A stretch of DNA of 64,000 bases from Roridomyces roridus (Eukaryota > Basidiomycota > Agaricomycetes > Agaricales > Mycenaceae): assembly GCA_029378245.1 (NCBI GenBank), contig JARKIF010000032.1:434001-498000 (forward strand), in the 5' to 3' direction. The translations under genes and the position numbers were made by a program. The notes under the pieces were generated by a model. It made no database searches. It had not been told where the DNA came from and saw only the letters and a list, made by a program, of their open reading frames with translations. Below, in pieces: positions 1 to 11,403 of this stretch (within the stretch, counting starts at the first letter, position 1; the number at the start of each line of letters is the position of its first letter).

Positions 1-3000
1 ATAGCGCACTGATGTGGACTTCCTGCACGTAGGTTTTGGGGAACAAGCCCGCCTTGCCGTTGGAAAGTTTGCCAAACCACCAATCACCATTCGTCTTGGA
101 CGGGTTGGCGGTCAGAATGACATTCTCGGGGAATGCTAAAAGAAATTCAGTGATCAAATCACGCGAGCCACGAATCCGACTTGCAGATATCTTCCGCGCC
201 ATCGGCCTCGTACGCATACAGCGACCGTACCCTCAAATCTAAAACCCAATCAGAAAATTGGGCGTTTTTGGCCACACAGCAACTCACTAGTGGATTTGTC
301 GATGTCCGCCATCAAATCCGACATGGGCTCATCAACGTGAATGTCCGGAATCGGGGCAGGCGCAGGCGCAGGCGGCGCATACGGCGAATCCGGTTCATCC
401 TCATACTCTTCCCTCATCGACGGCATGCGGTCAACAACAACAGGAGGCGCAATCTCGGCCGCCAACCCCGCATACCAATCCACCGACTGGCGATTACTGC
501 TCGTATTACTGATCGCACTCGTCGAAGTGGACTCGAGCATAGGAGGTTCGGGAGAAGGTACGCGAGGCGCAGCGTTGATATGCGCAGGAGGCGCAGTGTC
601 ACCGAGGACCTGGCCAGCGCCAGGGGCACCGCTCTTGTCCACGGTGACCGCCTTGCGAAGCTTCATACCGCCTTGGATGGAACGCATGAGCGCGCTGACG
701 TCACCCGAACCTGCAGCAGCAGCAGCAACAGGGGCAGCCATCGCCATGGGCGGCGGCGGCGGAGCTGGCGGGCCCGGAGGCGGAGGAGGCGGGGGAGGCG
801 CTCCAGCAACCGGCGACATGGGAGTGGCAGGGGTTCCACTCCTCGAAGTCGTAGCGGGCGGCCCAGAAGGCAGAATATTCCCAAACAACTGCTTGGCAAT
901 ATTCTCCCTCCTCAGCCTGGAACCTGGAGCATCGTCGTCGCTGCTGTCACCATCCTCAACGTCAGCTTCCTTGATATCATCCCAGTCATCGTCGATGCCA
1001 GAAGCCGCGGTATTGTACGACGGGAAGGGGTTCTTGCGCGCTTGAGACGCCGCTGGAGCAGGTGGAGCAGGTGGCGGCGGTGGAGCAGCAGGAGCAGAGG
1101 ATGCAGCCCAAGGATTAGTGGAAGGAGCAGCAGCAGGTGGCGTCGGGCCCCCACCCTGACTCATCAACCGATTAAACGGATTCGTCTTGCTCTTCTCCGG
1201 GGGCGTCGTCACTGGCGTTGCCATGGGCGGCGGCGTCGGCGCAGCAACCATTACAGGCGATTCCGACCTGGTGCTCAAACTCGACCTCGTGCTCAAACTG
1301 GCCACACTATCAGCGGCAGCGGCAGCAGCAGCAGCCTCTCTTTCCCTCTCCTTTTCCTCCTTCTCCTTCCGGGCGCGAATTCTCGCCTGCATCCGCTCCT
1401 CCTCAGCCCGTGCAAGCTCTTCTTCTTCGCGCTCCATCTGCCTCATACGCTCAGCCCGCGCTTCGCGCTGCTTGCGAAGCTGTTCTTCACGCGCACGGAA
1501 GGTTTCCTCTTCGGGATCAACCTCGGGCACAGCAGGTGCAGGTGCCGGCGGCGGGGCAGGAGCAGGAGCAGGAGGCGCAGCCCGAGAACGGGGTTTGGGT
1601 GGAGGAGGTGCAGCCTTTGGTTTCGGTGGCGGTGGCGCAGCCTTGGGCGTCGGCGCAGGAGCGGGCGTCGGCGTGGGTGGCGCAGCTTTGACCGTGGGAG
1701 TCGGCGCAGGAGTAGGCTCCCTTCCTTCCTTCACCGCCTTCTCGTTCGCCAACCTCTCCCTCCTCGCAGCCTCCCTCTCCTCGGCCTGCTGACTTGCAAT
1801 CCTCGCCTTCTCCTCGGCCTCCTTCCTCTCTGCAGCAAGCCGCTCTTCGATGCTGCTGTCCAGCCCACCAGAGGTGGCCGTGGGGGACGGAGACGAAGCA
1901 GAGGGAGTCACCCCTAATGCAGCCATCCGCGCATCAACTCGGCGTTTGGCTTCAGCACGAGCAAAAGCCTGCCGCTCCTCGGCAGTCATATTCTTCGTAG
2001 CAGGCGCTGGTGAAGCCGCAGGCTTGGGAGACGGTGCAGACGGGGGTGGCTGCGTGCTGCGTGGACGCTCAGGCGGGCGGTCGTAATCACGATCACGTTC
2101 TCTATCATCCCGCAAGGCAGGAGACGCGCGACGGTAGCTGCCCCGGTCAAAGTCTCTATCGTCCCGCCCGTAAGAACCACGCGAATACGGCCGTTCGTAG
2201 TCGCGGTCACGCTCCCGTTCACGCTCGTAACCCCGGTCGCGTTGGTCCCTCTCATACCTATCCCGCTCATCATCCCGATCCGCGAACCTCCCAAACCTCT
2301 CATTCCTCCGATCCCGATCCTTAATCGCGTCCCTCTTGTCCCTCTCTCTCCTCTCATTCTGCGCCTCAATTTTCCTCTCAACTTCGGGTACCCTCACGTG
2401 CATAAGCTCAAGCAACTCGCGCTCAAGCCGCCTGCGGTCATCATCCTTGGCCGCACTGCGTGGTGGCCTCGAAGCATACGCCAAGTCCTCATTGACACGC
2501 TCAACACGATACTTGAGGTCCTCCAACTCCCTCGCAAGGTCGTCGTCCTCGGCGGTCCTGGCAGCAGCCCGATCAAGCATCTGTGCCCCATTCTGCAACG
2601 CGCGTTTCACGTCACTCAAGTCCGCCGACGAGGAATCGAGGTCAGAGGTGGCACGCACGGCATCCCGGTCGACGTGGCGCGAGCGTGGCTGATATGCTGA
2701 CCGGGTGTCCTTGTGGACGTAGATGGTCGCATCACGTGTGGGGTCGTTGTTGTTGTTGCCCGAGAAAGAGTGGCTGGGGCGGTAGGAGAGGGGCGCGTTG
2801 TCGTTGGAGGGCGTGCGTGCGCGGTTGTCGTTCTTGAGAATGTCACGGACGAGGTTGACAGAGTCGCTGAGATCGCGGGAGGACGGGGGAACCAACTCTG
2901 GGGGGAGCACGTCGGGGATCTCGTTACCGTTGAGCTCTGTCAGATTTGTTTAGATTTTTTATCGGATGGACATCAATGGCACGTACTGCGGTAGATGAGA

Positions 3001-3869
3001 CCCATGGCGACGTGGAACTCGGCCATATTGAGTTTGCCGCGATCGTCGATATCAGCGAGCGTCCATACACGCGCTAGATCGTCCTTTCCGAGACCACTCT
3101 GTCCAAAGACCTCGAGTGCCGTTTGCCCGCTGATGAAACCCGTGTTGTGCGTGTCCCAGGCACGGAAGATGGAGTCGTAGCTCTTTTTCTCTGCCTTGCC
3201 GAGCGCCCACGAGATGCGGGGTTTCTGAGTTTGCACCTGCTGGAACGACTGCTGGAGATTGTGCTGCTGTGGCTGGAGTTGCGGTGCACCGCCTGCGTTG
3301 TAAGGCGATGACATGTTGAGCGGCATGAATGAACTCGACATCATCTGGAGACGGGGGTCGACAAAGCCTGTCGGTTGAGCGACGAGGGGGCGTTGACCGC
3401 CAGGAAAGCCCGTTGCTTGAGGCATGAGACCGCCCGGCCCTGGTGAGGTGCTGAGGAAATTGCGATTGGGCTGCTGGGCCGAGAGGAAGTTGTTCGTCGC
3501 TTGCCCTTGGAACTGTGGAGGCATCGCTGGAACTGGCGGGGGTGGGGGCGGGGCACGCTGCTGGAAGCTGGGACCGCTGACATAGCCTGTAGGCTGCGAC
3601 TGCAAGAACCCAGATGGCTGCTGACCGCCAAAACCAGTCTGCTGCGGCTGCTGGAAGCCCTGCGGACGAGAGACATAACCCGTCTGCTGGGGGACGAGGT
3701 TAGGTTGTGCCTGTCCGAGAAACTGCGGATTTTGGGGCTGCTGCTGCTGGAATTGCGAGTTTTGTTGTTGTTGTTGTTGGAATTGGGGGTTCTGCTGGAA
3801 CTGGGGATTGGCACCAGGAAAACCAGTTTGCATCGGATACTGGTATCCTGGCTGCTGCCATTGCGCCAT
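1..3869 (-). CDS. PAN1: PAN1-like actin/endocytosis scaffold protein (3' end outside window)
   Basis: Scaffold of the PAN1 family, which couples endocytic coats to Arp2/3-driven actin assembly at the cell cortex. The start is the ATG at 3869 (MAQWQQPGYQ). The first ~200 residues are Gln-rich with four exact LxxQxTG motifs (near residues 58-64, 89-95, ~150 and ~163), the known Ark/Prk kinase target of Pan1. An EH domain follows (~205-300, with FRAWDTHNTGFISG and DIDDRGKLNMAEFHVAMG), then charged coiled coil, proline-rich stretches and a WH2-like actin-binding motif (LMRSIQGGMKLRKA). The exons read as 3869-2987, 2936-288, 238-185 and 135-1. The last two encode an SH3 domain (RSLYAYEADGAEDI, then GDWWFGKLSNGKAGLFP) that continues off the edge. 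The intron at 136-184 begins with GC rather than GT. Only one EH domain is visible; yeast Pan1 has two. Family assignment is firm, and the C-terminal extent is unknown. Confidence 0.9.
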
Positions 3870-4412
3870 GGTGGAGGAGGGAAGAGCGGGGATCAGCTGA
3901 TGTAAGCCGGAGAATGACGCCGAAGGCGCTAGAAATTCAGGCCGATAAAATTCTACAAGACGCATATGAAGACGACAAGGGAGAGTGGGTGAAGGTACTG
4001 TTAAAATCTCGCTATGAAATAAGAGAAATCCCGGTAGAAGACCCGTTGTGACTCCTCACTGCGGCACTAAAGTAATCTCGGACTGTGCTATGATTTCTTC
4101 CCTTATGACGGCGCAGCTGCAAACTGCGATCCAGCGCAGTCGCGGAAGTCGTAGTGGCGCAGGGAATGAAATCGACACCCGACGACGATTTGTTTATCAC
4201 ATTCAGCATACATCCGCAAATGGGTCCCTGCCATCCAAAGCCAACATACTGCCCGTTTTGAGTGCTTTGAAGCTTAACCCACGGAGCCCACGGTTGAACG
4301 TTGAACTTGGGTTGGTGGTGCGGAAAGAGTAACTGCCGCATGTGACCCATCAAAACGGCATTAGAATTACCGGACGCCGCGTCGAGTCCCCACTTTCTCC
4401 CAAACCACCACC
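3870..4412. other. Divergent intergenic region between PAN1 and SDR-1
   Basis: This 543-bp gap separates two divergently transcribed genes and presumably holds both promoters. I see no coding exon, tRNA or repeat. The short open frames in it lack splice-compatible continuations. Confidence 0.6.
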
Positions 4413-5669
4413 ATGTCCCTAGGTACGTCGCCGTCCATGCCACCAGCTCCCAGCTCACCCCTTACAGACCTCGACATCCAATCGCTCTACAGCGTCAAGG
4501 GCAAAATCGGTACGTCTCTCCCGTCTAATACTAAATTCGACTTGTCTCCGACATTTAAACTGCAGTCCTCGTCACCGGCGGCAGCGTTGGAATCGGCAAG
4601 ATGATTGCAGCAGGCTTCGTCCGTAACGGTGCCACGGTGTACATTGCCGCGCGCAAAGAGGCACAGCTCAAGGAGGCTGTCGCGGACCTCAAAAAGCTCG
4701 CAACCGGGGGCGCCGGTGTGCACTACATCGTCGCGAACGTCGGCGTGCGTTGAATTTTGAACCATTTTATTTCCTCTATTAACCGAAACTCCTGGTCCGA
4801 CAGTCCAAAGCAGGCTGCGACGCCCTCGTCGCCGAGTTCAAAAAACGCGAATCCAAACTGAATGTCCTGGTCAACAACTCGGGTATCACATGGGGCGGCC
4901 CATACAACGACTTTCCTGAGGAGAAGGGCTGGGATAACGTCTTCAACGTCAACGTGAAGAGTATATTCTACAGTGCGTTTTCCAACTTGTCGCTGGTTCA
5001 GTTTATTCATTACTGGTAGTGACCGCTGGGTGCGTTTCATATCGTCCACAAAAAAGACTAAACTGACGGCTACTCTAGCCTGACGGACTACCTCAGCAAA
5101 GGCGCGTCCAATGTCGACCCCGGGCGCGTCATCAACATCTCCTCCACCGCCTCCGTCGACCCTCACAGCGAGGGTCCCCTCAGCGATGTCGGGAACGGGA
5201 CGTGGAGCTACCAGCCCAGTAAAGCTGCAGTAAACCACCTCACCTCCCAGCTCGCCGTCAAGCTCGCGCCGAGTTTCATCACGTACGCACCTCTCCGTCG
5301 TTCCTATTACCTCAAACTAACCCCGCCTCAGCGTCAACGCCATCCTCCCTGGGTCCGTCCTCTCAACCAGTCCGTAGAATTTCAGGCTGACCAACATCAT
5401 ACAGTGTCTACCCGAGCAAAATGACCGCCTACGGCTTCCGCACCTCGGGAGACAAGATGGTTGCTGGGCAACCTATGGGCGAGTCCCCTTCCTCATCATG
5501 ACATGCAGCCCACATACTCTTTAACTAACAAAATACAGGCCGCGTGGGCGCCCCCTCCGACATGGCTGGCCTCGCCCTGTTTTTGTCCGCCCCCGCCTCG
5601 GCGCACATCACTGGCACGCACACGATTACGGATGGTGGGGCGAGGTTGGCGAGGGCTGCCAAGTTGTGA
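4413..5669 (+). CDS. Short-chain dehydrogenase/reductase (SDR-1)
   Basis: NAD(P)-dependent oxidoreductase of the classical SDR family, similar in layout to proteins annotated as RhlG-type 3-oxoacyl reductases; the substrate is unknown. Exons read as 4413-4422, 4468-4509, 4566-4744, 4804-4972, 5020-5029, 5079-5282, 5332-5352, 5405-5478 and 5539-5669. The protein starts MSLDLDIQSLYSVKGKI. It carries the nucleotide-binding TGGSVGIG, the NNSG motif, a catalytic Ser in ISSTASV and the YQPSK active-site motif. Exon 5 is only 10 nt long (5020-5029) but is required to read FYMTAGLTDYL. The last intron (5479-5538) starts with GC. The first intron is supported by the paralogue, whose exon reads straight from MSHS into LDIP. 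The gene is convergent with its paralogue at 5946-7262. Family is certain, function is not. Confidence 0.9.
4973..5078 (+). other. Micro-exon of 10 nt flanked by two short introns (SDR-1)
   Basis: Exon 5020-5029 (TGACCGCTGG) lies between introns 4973-5019 and 5030-5078, each with GTGCGT donors and TAG acceptors. Joining it restores the reading frame and the conserved FYMTAGL segment. The minus-strand paralogue has a 10-nt exon at the same place (6679-6688), so the structure predates the duplication. Confidence 0.8.
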
Positions 5670-5945
5670 GGTGTGGATGCATACTCGAGGAGTATCTAAG
5701 TTAATTTATAGCATCGGGGCCGTGTGCTTTTCATGGAATCGGATCCCGTAACTCATTCCGCATCCGGAAAACGAACCGGATTTTTTCTTCAACGACGAAA
5801 GAAACCAAAGAACTCGTCGAGAACTCGTCTTCCTTGGAGATCAATTACACGGCCTCTCGATTTTGCAACGTGCGTCGTGGGTTTCGAATTGAACAATCCG
5901 AAAACAAGTACATACAATGGTTCGATTAATTTCATCTTTTTTGCA

Positions 5946-7262
5946 TCACAACCTCGACCCCTTGGTAATCCTCGCCCCTCCATCGATAACAATATGCGCG
6001 CCCGTAATGTGCGCCGAGGCAGGGGCCGCGAGGAATAGAGCGAGTCCAGCCATGTCAGCCGTAGTTCCCACTTTGCCTTCATACCGCGTCAGTACTGAAT
6101 CCGCCTAAACAAAGAAGGAAAGGAAGGAAGGAAGGAAACACACCCATGGGTTGGGAGCCAACAAGTTGATCTTCAAAGTTCTTGAACCCGAACGCGGTCA
6201 TTTTGCTAGGGAAACTTCTGCGTTGCATTGACTCTGTAAATATGATCTAGATTATTTGGATGAGGGAAACGTACCCCGGAAGAATGGCGTTCACACTACC
6301 GACGATGATTAGACATTCCAGAATAAAATCAACGAAAGCAAGCAAGGAAAGGAAACGCATACGTGACGTATCTCGGCGCGAGCTTTACAGCCAACTGCGA
6401 TGTGAGGTGATTTACCGCAGCTTTACTCGGCAAGTCTGGATTCCCGAAGAAATGAGAAGAGCTACGTAGATGAACGTAAATGCAGACGTACAGCTCCAAA
6501 CCCCATTCCCCTTGTCGCTGACGGGACCCTCGCTGTGAGGGTCGACGGAGCCGGTGGAGGAGATGTTGATGACACGTCCTGGGTCGAGAGCGGATGCGTC
6601 TTTGCAGATGTATTCCGTCAGCCTACATACAAATTGGTGAGCTTCCAAGACTTCTTGTGATCAGAGTCATGAACTGACCCCGCGGTAACTAAATAAACAA
6701 GTAAATTCCAAATCACCACGAACGAGAAGGAAGGAGCGAGAAACGCACGATAAAAAACACTCTTCACATTCACATTAAACACATTATCCCACCCCTTCTC
6801 CGGAAACTCGTCAAACGGCGCGCCCCATGAAGTGCCCGAATTGTTCACAAGGACATGCAGCCTTGTTTCACGGCGCTTGAACTCGGCTATGAGGGCGTCA
6901 CAGCCTGATTTCGACTGCACGGTATTGAATCATGAGTCGTAGTGGAGCTGCTGAGCAGGAAGAAGTAGACGAACAGAGATGTCTGCGACGATGTACCCCA
7001 CATGCCCTTGACCGGCGGGGGCTGAAATTTCTGGAGGTCCCCCACCGCCTCTTTGAGCTGCGCCTCCTTGCGCGCGGCAATGTACACCCTAGCGCCGTTG
7101 CGAACGAATCCGGCTGCTATCATCTTCCCAATTCCACTGCCTCCGCCTGTGATGAGAACTGCAGGAGGCTTAGTAGAAATTTCACTACTGAGAGCCGAAG
7201 GAAGGCGCACCGATTTTGCCTTGGACATTGAAGAGGGTTGGGATGTCCAGGCTGTGCGACAT
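5946..7262 (-). CDS. Short-chain dehydrogenase paralogue (SDR-2), apparently frameshifted
   Basis: This is a paralogue of SDR-1 in convergent orientation. It starts at 7262 (MSHSLDIPTLFNVQGKI) and ends at 5946 (ITKGSRL). It retains TGGGSGIG, NNSG, ISSTGSV and a YLPSK active-site motif. An intron beginning GTACGTCTGC (about 6430-6492) splits the Tyr codon of YLPSK; the other copy has no intron there. The 10-nt micro-exon is at 6679-6688. After LQKF, near 7020-7030, the frame must shift to recover GQGHVGYIVADIS, which aligns with GAGVHYIVANVG in SDR-1. The shift falls in a C-rich run (CCCCCGCCGG). An alternative is an intron donor at the GTCAAG there, which keeps the frame but removes about 13 residues. 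It may be a pseudogene, a sequencing error or a shortened enzyme. Confidence 0.75.
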
Positions 7263-8603
7263 GATGAGTGCGGGAGACAACCGGTTTCTGGTGAGAACAA
7301 CTGCCGGGGCCATCAATTCAAATTTAGAACAAACCAGTGTATTCATGTACTGGGTGTTGCCGGATTGTTCGACTTGGAAGAACGAGAGATTTATTGACAT
7401 TAGACAGACCTAAGCACAGCTCGAGAGGCCACATATGTGGTTCAAAACCATATCAAGCATGAAAAATTTGAACGTACCACAGAATTGACCGGTGACACTC
7501 AATTCTCAACGGGTTGGCTCCCCAAAAACAACTGTAATCGGTGACCAAGCAAGAGAGTTCCAAGGAGACACGTCTGGCCCTCAAAAAAACCTCAAAAGAC
7601 GCTTCAAGACCCTCTCATTCCCAGAGCAAAAGGCGGAGGCCCGGGATTACAGAGAGAAGTTTATACCAAAGCAACCGAGGTGTTGCTCGCGTTTACTGTG
7701 CTCGCCGGCGCGTCAATATCCTGTACCACACGCGTGAAAATAATAAGAACAAGGCGGAGATGCGTGCCAAGTCAGTGCGAGGCCAGGCCTAGCTTGGTGA
7801 CCGGAGTGCCTGCCAGGTTTGTGTATAGTGCAATTTTTTAATTGGTGTACACTCGCACCGCAATAGACATAAGACGACCTGTAACAGCCCTCTGAGTCGC
7901 CGAAGCCGCATTACCAGAAATACTAGCAGAGGCCGGCAACAAGTCGTTTCTGCTTAATTCACCTTCAAGCATTCGAGTGACTCGCGGCGAGGAGCCACGG
8001 GCGGCGTTTGCCGAGTTTTTTTGTTCGGCGTTTCCAATGAATTCATAAGCCCAGTTCATAGTAGAGAACGTACCTATTCAACGAACTCGAGGAGATGATG
8101 ATGTGCGTTTGAGAAGATGAAAGCCGATCAGTCCAAGATCAATCAAAATCTTCCCGCAACCTCCTTCTCCACCATGCCGAGGCTGGACAGTGGACGTTCG
8201 GTGTCGTTTAGACTGCCTTGAAGACTCTTTGCAGCACTTGACCTGGACATTCCGAGCGGTCGCGGAGAACTACGCGCAGCGCCGCGTGGCATCATGCTCC
8301 TTCCTCGCCTGGCGGATTGAATGAGCCACCAACAAATTATGAATCGACTCTCTCTCTTCTAGCACAGTGCCTCACGTCGGCATGCCCTCCCCGTGGCGGC
8401 TTCAAAGGTGACGATAGGACCGCAACCGATGTCACCGGCATTCGCGCAGGCCTTTTTTTGGAGACACTCTAGCGCTATTCAGTCAGGTCAGTCCTGCGTG
8501 TCAATTCCTCCATTATGCGGGATAGTGGCGGAGAACACTGTTAATACACCGGATTCTCTTATAAAAAGTCTGTTCTGTCGTCGCACGACTCGACTCGCCG
8601 CTC
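7263..8603. other. Intergenic region with MFS-gene relic
   Basis: About 1.3 kb without an intact gene. The only recognisable content is the decayed MFS C-terminus at 7705-7832, annotated separately. The 7840-8600 stretch presumably contains the promoter of the MFS gene. I see no further exons there. Confidence 0.5.
7705..7832 (+). pseudogene. Relic of an MFS transporter C-terminus
   Basis: The translated stretch VNILYHTRENNKNKAEMRA, then a stop, then LGDRSA matches the end of the downstream transporter (LNMVYLARENRKKAVVRA ... LGDRSAWFVYSL, ending at 10503). The DNA is also similar, for example CTTGGTGACCGGAG at both sites and a shared TTTGTGTATAGT. It looks like the remains of a tandem duplicate lost by deletion. 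No other exons of that copy are visible upstream. Confidence 0.6.
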
Positions 8604-10503
8604 ATGGACAAAATCCCCTCTCGCTCAACGACTGCCAGTCTGGGTCCGGACGCCGAGAAGGATGTCGACAGCATACTGGACGACCCCGAACTCGAAGCAA
8701 AGGTCTGGCGCAAGCTGGACCTCTGGATACTGCCCGTCGTGTCGATATTCTACCTCTTCTCATTCCTCGTGCGTCCTTCCCATTTTGTTCATGCAAAGTG
8801 GGATTACAACCTATTCATAGGACCGGACCAACATTGGAAACGCCAAAGTAGCAGGCTTGCTGACGGAATTGCATATGACCCCAAAGCAATATTCTATTGC
8901 GCTGACAGTCACGTATGTTCCCTACATCGTGGTGGAGCTTCCTGCGAACCTCCTGCTCAAGGTGCGTACTGTGGTTGTACGCCTCCATCTTTTTCTGATC
9001 CATTGCTGCTGCAGAGAATCGGTCCTAATGTAATGCTGCCTTCTATGATCACTCTTTGGGGCGTCGTTACGGCGTGTCAAGGTACGCCACCAGAATCTAC
9101 CACTTTTTTTAGCCGACGTCTAATAATACCATCAAGGTACGGTCAAGACCTACGGAGGCCTCCTTGCCTGCCGTTTCTTCCTGGGGCTGCTGGAAGGTAC
9201 CTCTGGCTGTCTCTGCACGCGTCTTTCGCTCACCATTCAGGTGGCGTTTTGCCGGGAATCGTTCTCTATCTGTCCTTCTTCTATCCCAGACTCCGGCTCC
9301 AGACGAGGTGCGTCTCATTCATTCTGGGAGGGCTTTTGTACTCATCGGCGCGCAGGGTTGCGACCTTCTTTTCTACGGCTTCGTTGGCAGGAGCCTTTGG
9401 AGGGATCCTCGCGTATGGTATCATTCATTTAAATGGGCAGCACGGGCACTCTGGGTGGCAATGGATCTTTAATATTGAGGTATTTCTCCATTCCTTGAAT
9501 ACCCTTGGCTCACATCTTGTACTCCAGGGCGTCATTACAGTCTTTCTTGGACTGGTGTCATTCTTGCTCCTTCCAGCGTCCCCCGATTCCGTCCGCTTCC
9601 TCAATGAAGAAGAGAAGGCGTATGTCAAGGTCAAGCTTGTGGAAGACGGAGTCATCGAAGAGAAGTATGATGCCTTCAGCTGGGGGGAGGTCGTGAAGGG
9701 ATTCATTTCTATCCATGTGCTGCTTGCTAGCACTCTTTTCTTCTTTGGTGGTATGTGCCTTTCAACCAGTATTGGCTGGACGATGACCGTGCTTTTACAG
9801 GGGCCCTACTTTACTCACTGGCCTAGTAAGTCCGCTTGTGGACCTGATCGTGCCGACTGAGCTCCCCGCTAGCTTCACACCGTCGATTTTGACGAGTCTC
9901 GGATATACCGCGTCAAAGGCTCAGCTGATGAGCGTCCCTCCCTTTTCTGTGGCCTTTGTCTGTACGTGGCAGCATCTCAGCGCTATCCTCCGTTGACCTT
10001 TCGCAGTCATGATGTTAACCGCCTATATCTCCGACCGATACCACTGCCGCGGAGCAGTCACCGTCTTCGGTTCCGTTCTCTGCCTTGTTGGATTCGCCAT
10101 GTTTCTAGGATCAAAGAACCATCACGTCCAATACGGTTCGTTATTCCTGTCCATTCCCGGCGCATACATCCTGCCAGCGGCGGTCTCAACGTGGAACGCG
10201 AACAACGCCGCACCGCACGTACGCCGCGCCACGGCCATCGCGTTCGGGTTCATCATGACCAACTCGGGTGGTATCCTATCCACGTGGCTTCTCGGGGGGT
10301 CACTCTCGCCGCCGCCGCTGTATACCAAGGCGACCAAGACGTTGCTCGCTTTCTCTGCCTTTATGGGCGCGTTCGCAGTGCTCAATATGGTTTATCTCGC
10401 GAGGGAGAATAGGAAGAAGGCGGTGGTGAGGGCTGATGTGTCGAGGGAGCAGGAGGAGCCTGGGCTTGGTGACCGGAGCGCTTGGTTTGTGTATAGTTTA
10501 TAA
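8604..10503 (+). CDS. MFS transporter, anion:cation symporter (ACS) family
   Basis: Integral plasma-membrane carrier of the major facilitator superfamily, ACS group, which includes fungal nicotinate, allantoate and vitamin permeases. The actual substrate cannot be read from the sequence. The start is the ATG at 8604 (MDKIPSRSTT). Exon 1 ends in WILPVVSIFYLFSFL, and exon 2 starts at 8821 with DRTNIGNAKVAG, the conserved ACS loop. Later segments include VELPANLLLK, RFFLGLLEG, YPRLRLQTRVATFF, IHLNGQHGHSGWQWIFNIEG and a final exon from about 10009 with TSGGILSTWLL-like membrane spans. The reading frame is recovered across about ten exons with GT-AG introns of about 50 nt, giving roughly 480 aa and 12 expected spans. 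No lesion was found. It lies downstream of a relic of the same gene type. Confidence 0.85.
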
Positions 10504-10731
10504 GAATGCTGTTGTACTAGTACTTATTTTATTTGGTCCATGAGGCGCGTCAGAATTGATCTTTTTTGACCGGTCTCGTCATGTCCTTGAAAAGAAGTCT
10601 CCAGGCGGAGAAGCAGCAGCAATAGAGTGGCATTCTTTTCTTACAGCAAAACGCCGTGCGTCGTTGAAAGTTGAAACCGCCGGTTCTGAACTTGATTGTT
10701 CACTGTTGGGCCTAATTAAGTCGGGGACCTA
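10504..10731. other. Short spacer between MFS gene and transposon nest
   Basis: Non-coding spacer holding the 3' region of the transporter gene. The TA dinucleotide at 10730-10731 is the left target site of the first element. Confidence 0.5.
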
Positions 10732-11401
10732 TGGCACATATACTGTAAAAATATTAATGGAACACATTTGGATTGCATGTACATACAATAACTTGGTTTT
10801 GGATCGCAACTCCAAGTTGGTAGATGTTCGGGTCACAACATTCCTGATCGTTTTCAATTTGGTTCCAGTAACTCCCCGGAATTTCTACTTCAGAGTAGGC
10901 CTAATGCGGTTTGAATGCGGTCATCTGGAAATGCTGATTGATCCAGTATCGGCTGATACGATGGTACACACTTTCAATAGTATGAGCTTGATGGGTGATG
11001 GGAAATCTGATGGGAAATCAAATTATCAGTGCTCAAGTGGGCTTGCAGATTCGAAGCTAGGCCAGGTATAAAATTTCTCAACAGACACATGGAAGCACTA
11101 GATCCTCTGCAGAAGCCGTTTTGAATGAACCACAAGGCAGAGACATTGGGCATTTCAACAACAGTCGATGGTACATAGCCATCAGGTCTCATCACTGCTG
11201 CCAACATCTTCAGCAGATCGGCAGTCAATGCTGAGAATCGCCAAGATTTTCTTTGAAAAAAATTCAACACACTTCGGATGTTCCCCAAGAATGCAACCCC
11301 AGGATGTGATCCAAAAGGCTGAATCACGGTCGAGATGCGATCCAGATCCTGTGCTCCGAAGGGGATGTGTTCGCAAGAATTATTTTACAGTATATCATAT
11401 G
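10732..11401 (+). mobile_element. TA-flanked TIR element E1 (non-autonomous)
   Basis: A 670-bp element whose left end is TGGCACATATACTGTAAAA and whose right end reads TTATTTTACAGTATATC. It is flanked by TA at 10730-10731 and 11402-11403. It shares its interior with E2 (inverted) and E3 (direct), for example a CTCCCCGG segment about 145 bp from the left end and GCCAACATCTTCAGCAGATC near 11200. It has no transposase frame. TA duplication plus short terminal repeats suggests a MITE of the Tc1/mariner type; the superfamily call is inference. Confidence 0.7.
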
Positions 11402-11403
11402 TA

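Noticed and set aside
181..1917. Plus-strand open frame of 578 codons opposite PAN1
   Set aside because: It is Arg-rich, mirrors the low-complexity Pro/Ala coding of PAN1 on the other strand, starts at a non-ATG codon and has no domain; an antisense shadow.
6113..6140. GGAA-type purine repeat as a regulatory element
   Set aside because: It lies inside the last intron of SDR-2, where on the coding strand it is simply the pyrimidine-rich tract.
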